NCBI GenBank assembly: GCA_947625555.1
Contig: CANQOT010000016.1
Coordinates: forward strand, 1-43,838
Source: an uncultured Clostridia bacterium
Lineage (GTDB): Bacteria > Bacillota > Clostridia > Christensenellales > Borkfalkiaceae
Direction: 5' to 3'
Length of the DNA: 43,838 bases
Every line of letters starts with the position of its first letter. Within the stretch, counting starts at the first letter, position 1. This document shows positions 1-7,001 of this stretch, piece after piece. A program made the translations under genes and the position numbers. Below the pieces are notes generated by a model that searched no databases, was not told the DNA's origin, and worked only from the letters and a program-made list of their open reading frames with translations.

Positions 1-97
1 CATGTTACAAAACTCCTTATAATGAATTTTTTGCCTTTCGGCGCGAGCGATCTAAACGAAAACGCATTGGCGGTTTTTTCGCTGTCTGTCCGCTATG

Positions 98-146
98 CTT
101 TCCGGCAAGGGCGGCGAACGCCGTGCATTTTACCCTTGCCAGAAAG
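98..146. repeat. Nested hairpin with 3' bulge
   Basis: A 14-bp outer stem (98-111 with 133-146, one mismatch) encloses a 5-bp GC stem (112-116 with 119-123, loop AA) placed directly against the outer left arm. A 9-nt unpaired bulge (124-132) lies on the other side. It sits downstream of the minus-strand microprotein gene and may act as its terminator or as an RNA element. The element at 804-872 has the same layout with a different sequence. Confidence 0.55.
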
Positions 147-186
147 TGCGGTTTCGTTTAAGCTCCGCAGACGAAAGCAAAAAAGA

Positions 187-315
187 TTATTTGTTACTTT
201 GGGAAAGCTGTTGCATGCGGGCATAGAGCGCGGTATAAAACGCCACCCGCTCATATTCCGATAAGCCGTCCGTCGTCGGCTCTCCGAATATTCTGACCTC
301 GATTTTCTGCTTCAT
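187..315 (-). CDS. 42-aa microprotein of unknown function
   Basis: This small ORF starts at ATG 315 with a strong GGGAGG ribosome site about 7 nt upstream, and begins MKQKIEVRIFGEPT. It has an acidic-amphipathic middle (LSEYERVAFYTALYARM) and no membrane segment or cysteine. A longer in-frame ORF runs back to 699, but its N-terminal part is only the translated tandem repeat, so the internal ATG with the good ribosome site is preferred. Small proteins of this type are, in my recollection, frequent in integrative elements of Clostridia; that is inference. No function is assigned. Confidence 0.6.
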   Translation of the reverse strand: MKQKIEVRIFGEPTTDGLSEYERVAFYTALYARMQQLSQSNK

Positions 316-344
316 CAAAAATACCTCCCACTTATTAGTGGCGA

Positions 345-630
345 GACCCCCATAAAAGTTAAGAGGTTTGGGAAAATTTCCGCAAAAATTTTTTTGCTTT
401 CCACAAGACCCCTCACCTATAAGCGGTGAAAACCGCTTTTCGTTAGGGTATTTTGCGAAAGTTTTTTGTCCGAACGCAAAACACCCTCCATAAGTTAGCC
501 ACGAGAATTGCGTTTTGGCGGGGTATCTCGTGCAAGATTTTTTCGGTTTCCACAATATCCCCTCATAGGTTAGCCACGAGAAAAGCAGTTTGACAGGGTA
601 TTTCCCCGAAAAAATTTGAAGCAAAAAGAA
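345..630. repeat. Four degenerate ~75-bp tandem repeats
   Basis: Units start near 345, 407, 482 and 557 (spacings 62, 75 and 75 bp). The best-conserved pair, units 3 and 4, share GTTAGCCACGAGAA and a GGGTAT box. Most units end in a T-rich tract, and each boundary has a CCCCTC-like box (GAGGGG on the minus strand). The array lies immediately upstream of the minus-strand microprotein, so it forms its 5' region. It is too irregular for a CRISPR array. Confidence 0.6.
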
Positions 631-681
631 AAAGCCGCGAGAGCGAGCGGACTGCCCGCTGCCGCGACCGGCATAAAAACA

Positions 682-774
682 ATGAAAAGAAAGGTACAAT
701 CAAAAAAGACCGCCGCGACCAAGCGGCGGATCGCCAAGCGGTTCAGCGGCGGCCGCCGCTTCGCGCGGCTTTGA
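682..774 (+). CDS. Possible 30-aa arginine/lysine-rich peptide
   Basis: ATG 682 opens a 30-codon frame with 13 Lys/Arg residues (beginning MKRKVQSKKTAATKRR). No convincing ribosome site precedes it (ATAAAAACA), and the DNA underneath is a GC-rich repeat-like stretch, so the frame may be fortuitous. If translated, the product would be a strongly cationic, nucleic-acid- or membrane-binding-like peptide. Listed because it is too short for routine ORF calling. Confidence 0.2.
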   Translation: MKRKVQSKKTAATKRRIAKRFSGGRRFARL

Positions 775-803
775 TGACTTTCTTTTTTCGGTTTTGTAGG
801 TCG

Positions 804-872
804 GCAGGGCGTGTGCTTGTCTGCGGCGGCGTCAGCCGCCGCACTTGTATCAAAGACAAGCACACGCCCTGC
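804..872. repeat. Long perfect nested hairpin
   Basis: A perfect 19-bp inverted repeat (804-822 with 854-872) directly encloses an 8-bp GC stem (823-830 with 835-842, loop GTCA). An 11-nt bulge (843-853) lies on the 3' side. Its right arm overlaps the first copy of the 39-bp direct repeat that brackets the restriction-modification cassette. It could be a terminator without a clear U-tract, a recombination site or an RNA element. Confidence 0.7.
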
Positions 873-891
873 TATCACAACCCCAACTTTT
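853..891 (+). repeat. Direct repeat, left copy, flanking R-M cassette
   Basis: This 39-bp stretch matches 3565-3603 at 33 of 39 positions. The blocks AAGACAAGCACACGCC and CCCCAACTTTT are identical. Together the two copies bracket the controller, methyltransferase and endonuclease genes. Confidence 0.65.
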
Positions 892-938
892 TAGGCGAAA
901 TCAAAAATCTTACTTTGAGAGTTTTGGTATCATTTCAC

Positions 939-967
939 TTGACGAAAAATTATAAAATGATTATAAT
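939..967 (+). promoter_or_regulatory. Sigma-A promoter of the R-M cassette
   Basis: TTGACG (939-944), a 17-nt spacer and TATAAT (962-967) lie 29 nt before the controller ATG. Confidence 0.8.
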
Positions 968-995
968 GATGCTATAACATTTTAGGGTGGATTAT

Positions 996-1199
996 ATGTC
1001 CTTTTCGCAGAAAATAAAAACAATACGGCAAACATGCTTTATGAGCCAAGAGGCACTTGCAAAAGAGCTTGGCGTTTCATTCGCTACGGTCAATCGTTGG
1101 GAAACAGGCAAATCAAAACCCTCATATAAAACGCTTAAACAGATTGACGGGTTTTGCAAAGAAAATGGTATCATGATTGACATTCACGAAGATTATTAA
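996..1199 (+). CDS. XRE-family controller of the R-M system
   Basis: This 67-aa protein is essentially one helix-turn-helix domain (SQEALAKELGVSFATVNRWE), the length and fold expected of a restriction-modification controller or small XRE repressor. ATG 996 is preferred over GTG 987 because AGGGTGG (984-990) is a ribosome site for ATG and overlaps the GTG. It is the first gene of the cassette, 28 nt ahead of the methyltransferase gene, so it probably times endonuclease expression. That role follows from gene order, not from a recognised operator. The DNA is noticeably AT-richer than the core genes further right. Confidence 0.85.
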   Translation: MSFSQKIKTIRQTCFMSQEALAKELGVSFATVNRWETGKSKPSYKTLKQIDGFCKENGIMIDIHEDY

Positions 1200-1227
1200 G
1201 ATTAAGCGTACAAATTAGGAGTAAATA

Positions 1228-2547
1228 ATGCCTAAAAAGATGACAAAGGTGGAAGAAAGCATTCTTCAAGAATCGAGCAGGATTTTGGAGATAAAAAAGA
1301 TTGTAAGGGAAAGGGCTGGTGCAATCGAGGGTTCTGAAATCATACCCGAAGAGCTTTCTGACGTTGATTGGAAACAACTTGCTTTCTCATGTCCCGACAA
1401 CACGGTTCGTTTGGGTAGCGTTTTTAGTGGAATTGGTGCTATCGAACACGCATTTCAGCGGTTAAAATTAAAGTGTGAAATCGTTTTTGCGGGCGATATA
1501 GATGAGGCTTGCAAAAAAAGCTATTTTGCAAACTACGATATTAAGGAAGAGAATTGGTTTTCCGATGTCCGCGAATTTGACGCGCAAAAATATAAAGGAC
1601 AGGTTGACTTTTTGGTAGGCGGCGCACCCTGCCAAGCATTTTCTATGGTCGGGAAACGGTTGGGCGTTGAAGATGCGCGCGGTACGCTTTTTTATGAGTT
1701 TGCGCGGATCATCAAGGAAACCGAGCCGAAAGTTTTTTTGTTTGAAAACGTGAAAGGCTTGCTCAACCATGATGAGGGTAGAACTTGGCATGTCATTCAT
1801 GATATTTTTGAAGAACTTGGATATGACGTGCATTTTAGAGTATTAAATAGCAAAGATTATGGCATCCCTCAAAATAGGGAACGCCTTTATTGTGTTGGTT
1901 TCAAAAAGAAAACGGATTTCCTGTTTCCCGCTCCGATTAAATTAGAGTATCGTATGTATGATTTTTTAGAGGATTTTGTAGATACGAAATATTTTCTTCG
2001 GGAAAAAGGCGTTAAATTTGTAACAAGTCATAAAAATAAGGAGAAATGCTACACGCAGGTTAATGGAGAAATAGCCCTGTGTCAAAAGCGTAATCAGCAA
2101 TTTAATTGGCATGGTGATTTTGTGTATCACCCTGTTGCACTTGACGAGGGCTACGAAGAAGATTTTGATGAATTTATTTTCGACGTTCGTGATGTGGAGG
2201 AAAAATATTATCTTTCCGAAAAAGTTGCAAAATATGTTTTGGCGGGCGGGACAAAGAATTTTAGAACCTCCACAAAAACGGATTTGGATGTTGCACGTCC
2301 TCTGTTGCAAACCATGCACAAAATGCACCGCGCCGGCGTCGATAATTATGTAACATATAAGGGCAGAATTAGAAAACTGACGCCGCGAGAGTGTTTAAGG
2401 CTTATGGGCTTTAAGGATAGTTTTAAGATAGTTGTATCAGACACTTCTATGTACCAACAGTCGGGGAATAGCATTGTTGTCGATGTTCTTATTGCAATCT
2501 TAAAACAAATGGATATAACACAATATGGAGTAAAGTATGAAGATTAA
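1228..2547 (+). CDS. DNA (cytosine-5)-methyltransferase
   Basis: This 439-aa type II modification enzyme transfers methyl from SAM to cytosine C5. All major motifs are visible in order: motif I FSGIGAIEHAF (~66-76), motif IV GGAPCQAFS with catalytic Cys135, motif VI ENV (173-175), motif VIII QNRERLY, then a target-recognition region, and the C-terminal RKLTPRECLRLMGF and QQSGNSI motifs. It has a ~60-residue N-terminal extension before motif I, longer than usual. TAGGAG precedes ATG 1228. Its 3' end overlaps the endonuclease start by 11 nt, so the two are probably translationally coupled. The recognition sequence cannot be read from the protein. Confidence 0.95.
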   Translation: MPKKMTKVEESILQESSRILEIKKIVRERAGAIEGSEIIPEELSDVDWKQLAFSCPDNTVRLGSVFSGIGAIEHAFQRLKLKCEIVFAGDIDEACKKSYFANYDIKEENWFSDVREFDAQKYKGQVDFLVGGAPCQAFSMVGKRLGVEDARGTLFYEFARIIKETEPKVFLFENVKGLLNHDEGRTWHVIHDIFEELGYDVHFRVLNSKDYGIPQNRERLYCVGFKKKTDFLFPAPIKLEYRMYDFLEDFVDTKYFLREKGVKFVTSHKNKEKCYTQVNGEIALCQKRNQQFNWHGDFVYHPVALDEGYEEDFDEFIFDVRDVEEKYYLSEKVAKYVLAGGTKNFRTSTKTDLDVARPLLQTMHKMHRAGVDNYVTYKGRIRKLTPRECLRLMGFKDSFKIVVSDTSMYQQSGNSIVVDVLIAILKQMDITQYGVKYED

Positions 2548-3550
2548 CGGTGAAAATTTACCCACTTTGGCAGTTTTTCAGTCCATGATGACTGTTCCCG
2601 ATTGTGTGGTCGTTGGAAGCAACAAGCTCGGTCACGGTCATGGAGAAGCAAAATTTTATATCGCTTCCAAAGATGAGATGTATTCTTTTTATGGGCAAAA
2701 AAGATTTACGGCACAGTGTTTTCTCCTTAAAGTCGATTTGCTTGCCTACATGCTTGCCATTAAAAACGAATATATGAATCCGTCCCAAGAATATGCCAAG
2801 AAAGAAGAACTTCCGAAGCTGTGGAGCGAGAGAATGGAAATGATCTCGAAGCTCGATGATGTGATTTTCTTCAAAATCAATGACCAATATCAAATAGCAG
2901 GACCGCGCGGTTACATAAATTCGACCGATGACGGGTATCAAATTATTAGACAAATCGCGCTTCCATTGGTAAGTTATATTTATGTCGAAAAAGTAGGCTC
3001 TGATGCCGCTCCGCTTTTTTATTGGAAATTATTCGTTGACTTCGATGCAATTTGGGAAAAGCAAAGCGCACCTTTGGTGTTTAGCTATGGGAAACAGAAG
3101 CAAGAGCCAACGCCTAAAACGCCCAAAGAAAAGCATGAAAATGAAATTCGCCGTGAAATCAGCAGGGCGCGAGAAGGGCAAGGAAAATATCGTGAACAGC
3201 TTTTGGAACAATGTCGGTTTTGCCCGTTTACTATGATTTCCGATGAAAGACTTCTTATTGCAAGTCATATTAAGCCGTGGGCAGCGTCAAACGATAAAGA
3301 GAAAATAGACCCTTATAATGGTTATATGCTTTCTCCGCTGTATGATAAGCTATTCGATAGAGGGTTCATTACATTTACGGAAAAGCGTCATGTCATTCTT
3401 TCCGAGTTTATTTCAGCTTACACATGGAAACAGATTGGCTTGAAAAACGATACGTTTATAAAGGCTTTACCTATGGACGATAAGCGGATAGAATATCTTA
3501 CTTTTCATCATCAATCAGTTTTTAAGGGGTCTTATAATTTTGACGATTAG
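2537..3550 (+). CDS. HNH-type restriction endonuclease
   Basis: This 337-aa protein is the likely nuclease partner of the overlapping C5 methyltransferase. The C-terminal ~100 residues are an HNH_2-like module: a CRFC pair, ASHIKPW (first His), DPYNGYMLSP (central Asn) and LYDKLFDRGFITF. The third His of a classic HNH is replaced, as in other HNH_2 members, where an Asp of the LFD motif may take its place. The N-terminal ~200 residues have no motif I recognise and presumably recognise the target. The start overlaps the methyltransferase gene end out of frame. Low GC and the flanking direct repeats suggest horizontal acquisition. Confidence 0.85.
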   Translation: MKINGENLPTLAVFQSMMTVPDCVVVGSNKLGHGHGEAKFYIASKDEMYSFYGQKRFTAQCFLLKVDLLAYMLAIKNEYMNPSQEYAKKEELPKLWSERMEMISKLDDVIFFKINDQYQIAGPRGYINSTDDGYQIIRQIALPLVSYIYVEKVGSDAAPLFYWKLFVDFDAIWEKQSAPLVFSYGKQKQEPTPKTPKEKHENEIRREISRAREGQGKYREQLLEQCRFCPFTMISDERLLIASHIKPWAASNDKEKIDPYNGYMLSPLYDKLFDRGFITFTEKRHVILSEFISAYTWKQIGLKNDTFIKALPMDDKRIEYLTFHHQSVFKGSYNFDD

Positions 3551-3564
3551 CGGCTTACTTGTTC

Positions 3565-3603
3565 AAGACAAGCACACGCCGCATTCTCACAGCCCCAACT
3601 TTT
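3565..3603 (+). repeat. Direct repeat, right copy, flanking R-M cassette
   Basis: Second copy of the 39-bp repeat at 853-891 (33 of 39 identical), 14 nt after the endonuclease stop. Here the long left arm of the hairpin is missing; only a short CTTGT/ACAAG stem remains. Confidence 0.65.
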
Positions 3604-3629
3604 CGGAGTAAGGCAAAGAGGAAAACAAG

Positions 3630-3926
3630 ATGAAATCATTGGAAGAAATACGCGCCGATCTGCGCTTCATTCGGGAATATTACAAGCTCAAACGCACGAT
3701 GAAACGCCCTTTTGAAGTCACCGACCACGGCGACTATAAAACTTTGATTGCGCGTTATAATGCGCTTGCAAAAGCGGCTCCGAAGCGGCAGGCGCAGGTG
3801 TATGAGGGGCTATATCTTCAAGGAAAGACGCAAAAGGCACTTGCGCAGGAGTGGGAAGTTACGGAGAAATATATTCAAATATTGAATAAGCGGCTGTTGC
3901 TGTTTTTGCAGTCGCATTGGGATTGA
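3630..3926 (+). CDS. Sigma-70 region 4-like small HTH protein
   Basis: This 98-aa protein begins MKSLEEIRADLRFIREYY and ends in a helix-turn-helix resembling sigma-70 region 4 or phage/ICE late-gene regulators (YLQGKTQKALAQEWEVTEKY). Sigma region 2 is absent, so it is not a stand-alone sigma factor. AGAGG lies 8 nt before the ATG. Proteins like this are typical of prophages and conjugative elements in Clostridia (family knowledge), which fits the accessory character of this end of the window. The 39-bp repeat lies just upstream; no promoter was seen. Confidence 0.65.
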   Translation: MKSLEEIRADLRFIREYYKLKRTMKRPFEVTDHGDYKTLIARYNALAKAAPKRQAQVYEGLYLQGKTQKALAQEWEVTEKYIQILNKRLLLFLQSHWD

Positions 3927-3971
3927 AACGGGTATTCGATTAAGACTGAATGCCGCTCACCAGAAGCAGTA

Positions 3972-4011
3972 AAGGCGAACCCGTTTCCTTTGGGAGACGG
4001 TTTCGCCTTTC
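3972..4011 (+). terminator. Probable terminator
   Basis: A 12-bp stem with one mismatch (3972-3983 with 3998-4009), a 14-nt loop and a short T-rich tail, 45 nt after the sigma-like gene. Confidence 0.5.
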
Positions 4012-4041
4012 TCATACACAATCGGAAAAGGAGCAGCCGCT

Positions 4042-4998
4042 ATGGCGACGAGCACACAGGCAGAACGGAAATACTTTTGGGAGACCTATCAAAGGATTTT
4101 AACGGACAACGGCGAGCCGTTTTCTTTGCAACTTCTTTATGAAGCGGACGGCGCCTTCCCCGGCGATGCGCATGTGGAAGCGGAGGGCCTTCCCGCCGAT
4201 CTCTGCATTTGTATCGAATTTGACCCCTGCAAGGGTACCGTCGGATATGGCGTTCAGATCGAAAACAATGCCGCACTGTTTGAATGCTTTTCCGCCCGCA
4301 AGGAAAAGATCGAAAGCCTCCTCGGATTTCATTGCTCTTGGGATGACGGCGCGGATGGCGAAGGCGTCCAAAAAATTTACTGCGAAAGAGAGATCGTCCC
4401 CTACGACCGTGAAAGCTATCAGGACGCCATCGAGCAATCCATGTTGCGGCTGGCAAAGTTTTCGGAAGTTTTCAGTCACTTTATGACGTATATCGAGGAA
4501 CAAACGGCCCTCGCCCGCATCAGGCAGGAAAAAAAGAGAAAAGAGCACGAACGGCCTATGAAAGTCTACATAACGGGGGATATTTTCCACGGGGGGACCT
4601 TCACCCAAATGGTCAATGACGCATGGGACACCGACTTCAATCGGTATTTGAAGAGCCGCATCAAGTTGGAACACCTCGGCTATCCGGATAAGGGCTATGC
4701 GTGGATCGCCTTTATGGACGGCTCCGTACACGGCACCCATCAAGGCTATTTGTGGGTGAACAGGATCTCTGCCGACGGCGCAACGATCGAGGAAGAATAC
4801 GTCGGGGATGATAGAGAGAACTTGAGAATGCGCATCTTCAAAGATGAGATACGGGTGAGCTTCCGGCGCGACCCATTCGGCACGGGCAATGACGATTGTT
4901 GCAGCTTTGTAGGGGTATTCCAAATCTCCGAAACCCGGGATACCATGAACGGCTTTATCCGCATCTTCAAAAAAATATCCGACCGCTACCCCCTTTGA
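4042..4998 (+). CDS. DUF4268-domain protein, possible defence gene
   Basis: This 318-aa soluble protein starts at ATG 4042 after AAAGGAG. Residues ~9-155 match the DUF4268 pattern: KYFWETYQRILTDNG, a beta-rich middle, an ALFECFSARKEKIESLLGF helix and a final ...FSEVFSHFM helix. DUF4268 proteins are often nuclease-associated or near restriction systems (family knowledge). A charged linker (RQEKKRKEHERP) leads to a C-terminal ~145-residue domain I do not recognise, beta-rich, containing GDIFHGGTFTQMVNDAW and SFVGVFQISETRD. No catalytic motif is certain. The gene lies about 0.5 kb from the R-M cassette. A role in nucleic acid recognition or defence is inferred. Confidence 0.65.
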   Translation: MATSTQAERKYFWETYQRILTDNGEPFSLQLLYEADGAFPGDAHVEAEGLPADLCICIEFDPCKGTVGYGVQIENNAALFECFSARKEKIESLLGFHCSWDDGADGEGVQKIYCEREIVPYDRESYQDAIEQSMLRLAKFSEVFSHFMTYIEEQTALARIRQEKKRKEHERPMKVYITGDIFHGGTFTQMVNDAWDTDFNRYLKSRIKLEHLGYPDKGYAWIAFMDGSVHGTHQGYLWVNRISADGATIEEEYVGDDRENLRMRIFKDEIRVSFRRDPFGTGNDDCCSFVGVFQISETRDTMNGFIRIFKKISDRYPL

Positions 4999-5025
4999 TT
5001 TTCTTTTGGGGAAATACGGGAAAGC

Positions 5026-5092
5026 AATATAACTTCTCTATGAGAGCTCCCCCTCCGTGCTATATCGCGGAGGGGGAGTTATATTTTAATTT
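5026..5092. terminator. Terminator, branched hairpin
   Basis: An 11-bp stem CTCCCCCTCCG (5047-5057) pairs with 5068-5078 and is followed by TTATATTTTAATTT. A further 7-bp outer stem (5026-5032 with 5079-5085) encloses it, leaving a small CTCT/AGAG hairpin in the 5' bulge. It separates the DUF4268 gene from the convergent ABC exporter operon. Confidence 0.65.
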
Positions 5093-5201
5093 ATTCGGAT
5101 TGAGGCCGCGCGGGCCGAAAGCCCATTTTCAGCGTTGGCGGTAGCGCGCGTAGCCCAAGGTTTCGACGGGCTGCCCTCGGACATGGTGCCCTCTCTTTCG
5201 G

Positions 5202-7001
5202 TCAGGCAACGGCAAATTGGCTGTTGTATAGCTCGGCGTAGAACCCGCCCAGTGCGAGGAGCTCCTCGTGGCTCCCCTGCTCGACGATATCGCCGCCGCG
5301 CATCACGAGGATGACATCGGCGTTGCGGATGGTCGAGAGCCTGTGGGCGATGACGAACGACGTCCTGCCCTCCGTGAGTTTATCCATGGCGCTCTGGATG
5401 ACGAGCTCGGTGCGCGTGTCGACGGAGGAGGTCGCCTCGTCGAGGATAAGGAGGGGCGAATCCTTCACCATGGCGCGGGCGATGGTGAGCTGCTGGCGCT
5501 GCCCCTCGGAGAGATTGAGGGAATCGGAAATGGGCGTATCGTACCCCTGCGGAAGGGACGCGATGAAGTGTTTGAGCCCCACCGCTTCGCAAATGGCGTC
5601 GAGCTTTTCGTCGGGCACGTCCTTCTGGTTGAATACGAGATTTTCGCGGATGGTGCCGCCGAAGAGCCATGTATCCTGCAAGATCATGTCGAAGAGTTCG
5701 TGCACGTCCTCGCGCTTCATCTCCTTCGTCGGAACGCCGTCGATCAGGATCTCCCCCTCGCATTCGTAGAAGCGCATGAGGAGGTTGACGATGGTCGTCT
5801 TTCCCGCCCCCGTGGGGCCGACGATGGCCACCTTCTGCCCCGCCTTCAACCGTGCGGAGAAGTCGTGAATGATCTCCTTTTCGGGGGTATAGCCGAAGCG
5901 CACATGCCGGAACTCCACATCGCCGATCACCCGTTCGAGCTTCTGCGCCTTTTGGCTCTCGTCCTCCATCTCCTCCGTCTCGATGAACTCGAACACCCTG
6001 CGAGAGGCCGCCGAGGCCTGTTGGAGGGAGGTCATCGACTGGGCGAAGGTCGCGAGCGGCTGCGAAAACAGCCGCGCATACAGCACGAACGACATGATGG
6101 TGGGCAGCATCTGCGTATCCCCGCCGAGGGCGATGGCGCACCCCACGATGAAGATGAGGGCATAGGAGAGGTTGCCGACGAAGTTCATGATGGGCATCAT
6201 CATGCCCGAGAGGAACTGCGAGCGCGCGTTATCCACGAAGAGGTCGCCGTTCGTTTTAGAGAAGCGCTTCGTCTCGAAGGGTTTGCCGCCGAAGGCGCTC
6301 ACGACGGTGTGGCCCGAGTAGACCTCCTCGATCTGCCCGTCCATGATGCCGAGGTCCACCTGCTTGCGGTTGAAATACTTCTGCGACTTCGTGAGAATGA
6401 CGCCCATGCAGAGAAAGCCCAAGAGGGAAGTCCCGACGGTGACGAGCGCCAGGATCCAATTCGTCGCGAACATCTTATAGATGGTCCCGATGAAGAGGGC
6501 GAGTGCGCTCGTGAGGTTGGCGATGCTCGAACCCAGCGTCTGCGAGATGATGTCGACGTCGTTGGTCACGCGGGAAAGCAGGTCCCCCTTCGTCGTCGTA
6601 TCGAAGTAGTTGAGTGGAACGAGGCCGATCTTCTTATCGATGGAAGCGCGCAATTTCCGCGACGCGCCCTGCGTGACGGTCGCCATCAAAAATTGGCTCG
6701 CATAGCCCGCGGCGGCGCCCACCGCATAGATGACGATGAGGTCGTAACAGACGGAAAGGAAGGCACCCATGTCCACGCCCGAGGGGTTTACGACGCCGTC
6801 CGTGAGCGCGGCGGTCAGATCCCCGATCTTCTCGGGGCCGATGATGGTGCAAACCGCCCCGCCCACCGCAAAGACTGCGGCGATGAGGATAAAGGGCAGA
6901 TATTTTTTACAGAATGCAAACAGCTTGCCGAGCGATCTTACATCCAGCTTTTCCTTGGTAGCGATGCGGTTTCTTCTCATATGGTTCATGTGCGCGGGCA
7001 T
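5202..7001 (-). CDS. ABC exporter subunit with canonical ATPase site
   Basis: This 599-aa half-transporter has an N-terminal six-helix exporter domain and a C-terminal nucleotide-binding domain with GPTGAGKTT (Walker A, ~395), LSEGQ signature, LLILDEATSSVD (Walker B with catalytic Glu) and the H-loop AHRLS. The start is ATG 7001, preceded by AAGGAGG; its A is the last base of the upstream gene's TGA, so the two are coupled. The signature is non-canonical (LSEGQ) while Walker B is intact. That is the complement of its partner, as in heterodimeric multidrug exporters of the BmrCD/TM287-288 type. The substrate is unknown. Confidence 0.93.
   Translation of the reverse strand: MPAHMNHMRRNRIATKEKLDVRSLGKLFAFCKKYLPFILIAAVFAVGGAVCTIIGPEKIGDLTAALTDGVVNPSGVDMGAFLSVCYDLIVIYAVGAAAGYASQFLMATVTQGASRKLRASIDKKIGLVPLNYFDTTTKGDLLSRVTNDVDIISQTLGSSIANLTSALALFIGTIYKMFATNWILALVTVGTSLLGFLCMGVILTKSQKYFNRKQVDLGIMDGQIEEVYSGHTVVSAFGGKPFETKRFSKTNGDLFVDNARSQFLSGMMMPIMNFVGNLSYALIFIVGCAIALGGDTQMLPTIMSFVLYARLFSQPLATFAQSMTSLQQASAASRRVFEFIETEEMEDESQKAQKLERVIGDVEFRHVRFGYTPEKEIIHDFSARLKAGQKVAIVGPTGAGKTTIVNLLMRFYECEGEILIDGVPTKEMKREDVHELFDMILQDTWLFGGTIRENLVFNQKDVPDEKLDAICEAVGLKHFIASLPQGYDTPISDSLNLSEGQRQQLTIARAMVKDSPLLILDEATSSVDTRTELVIQSAMDKLTEGRTSFVIAHRLSTIRNADVILVMRGGDIVEQGSHEELLALGGFYAELYNSQFAVA

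Noticed and set aside
22-264. 80-aa plus-strand ORF at the left edge
   Set aside because: No domain or ribosome site; it runs across the nested hairpin and antisense to the microprotein.
345-630. CRISPR array
   Set aside because: Units are degenerate, the conserved part is not a 25-40 nt identical repeat with unique spacers, and no cas gene is present.
338-630. Integron attC-like sites
   Set aside because: GTTAGCC/GGCTAAC does not satisfy the GTTRRRY/RYYYAAC core and no integrase is present.
187-699. 170-aa protein extending the microprotein upstream
   Set aside because: The upstream part is translated tandem repeat, and the good ribosome site sits at the internal ATG 315.
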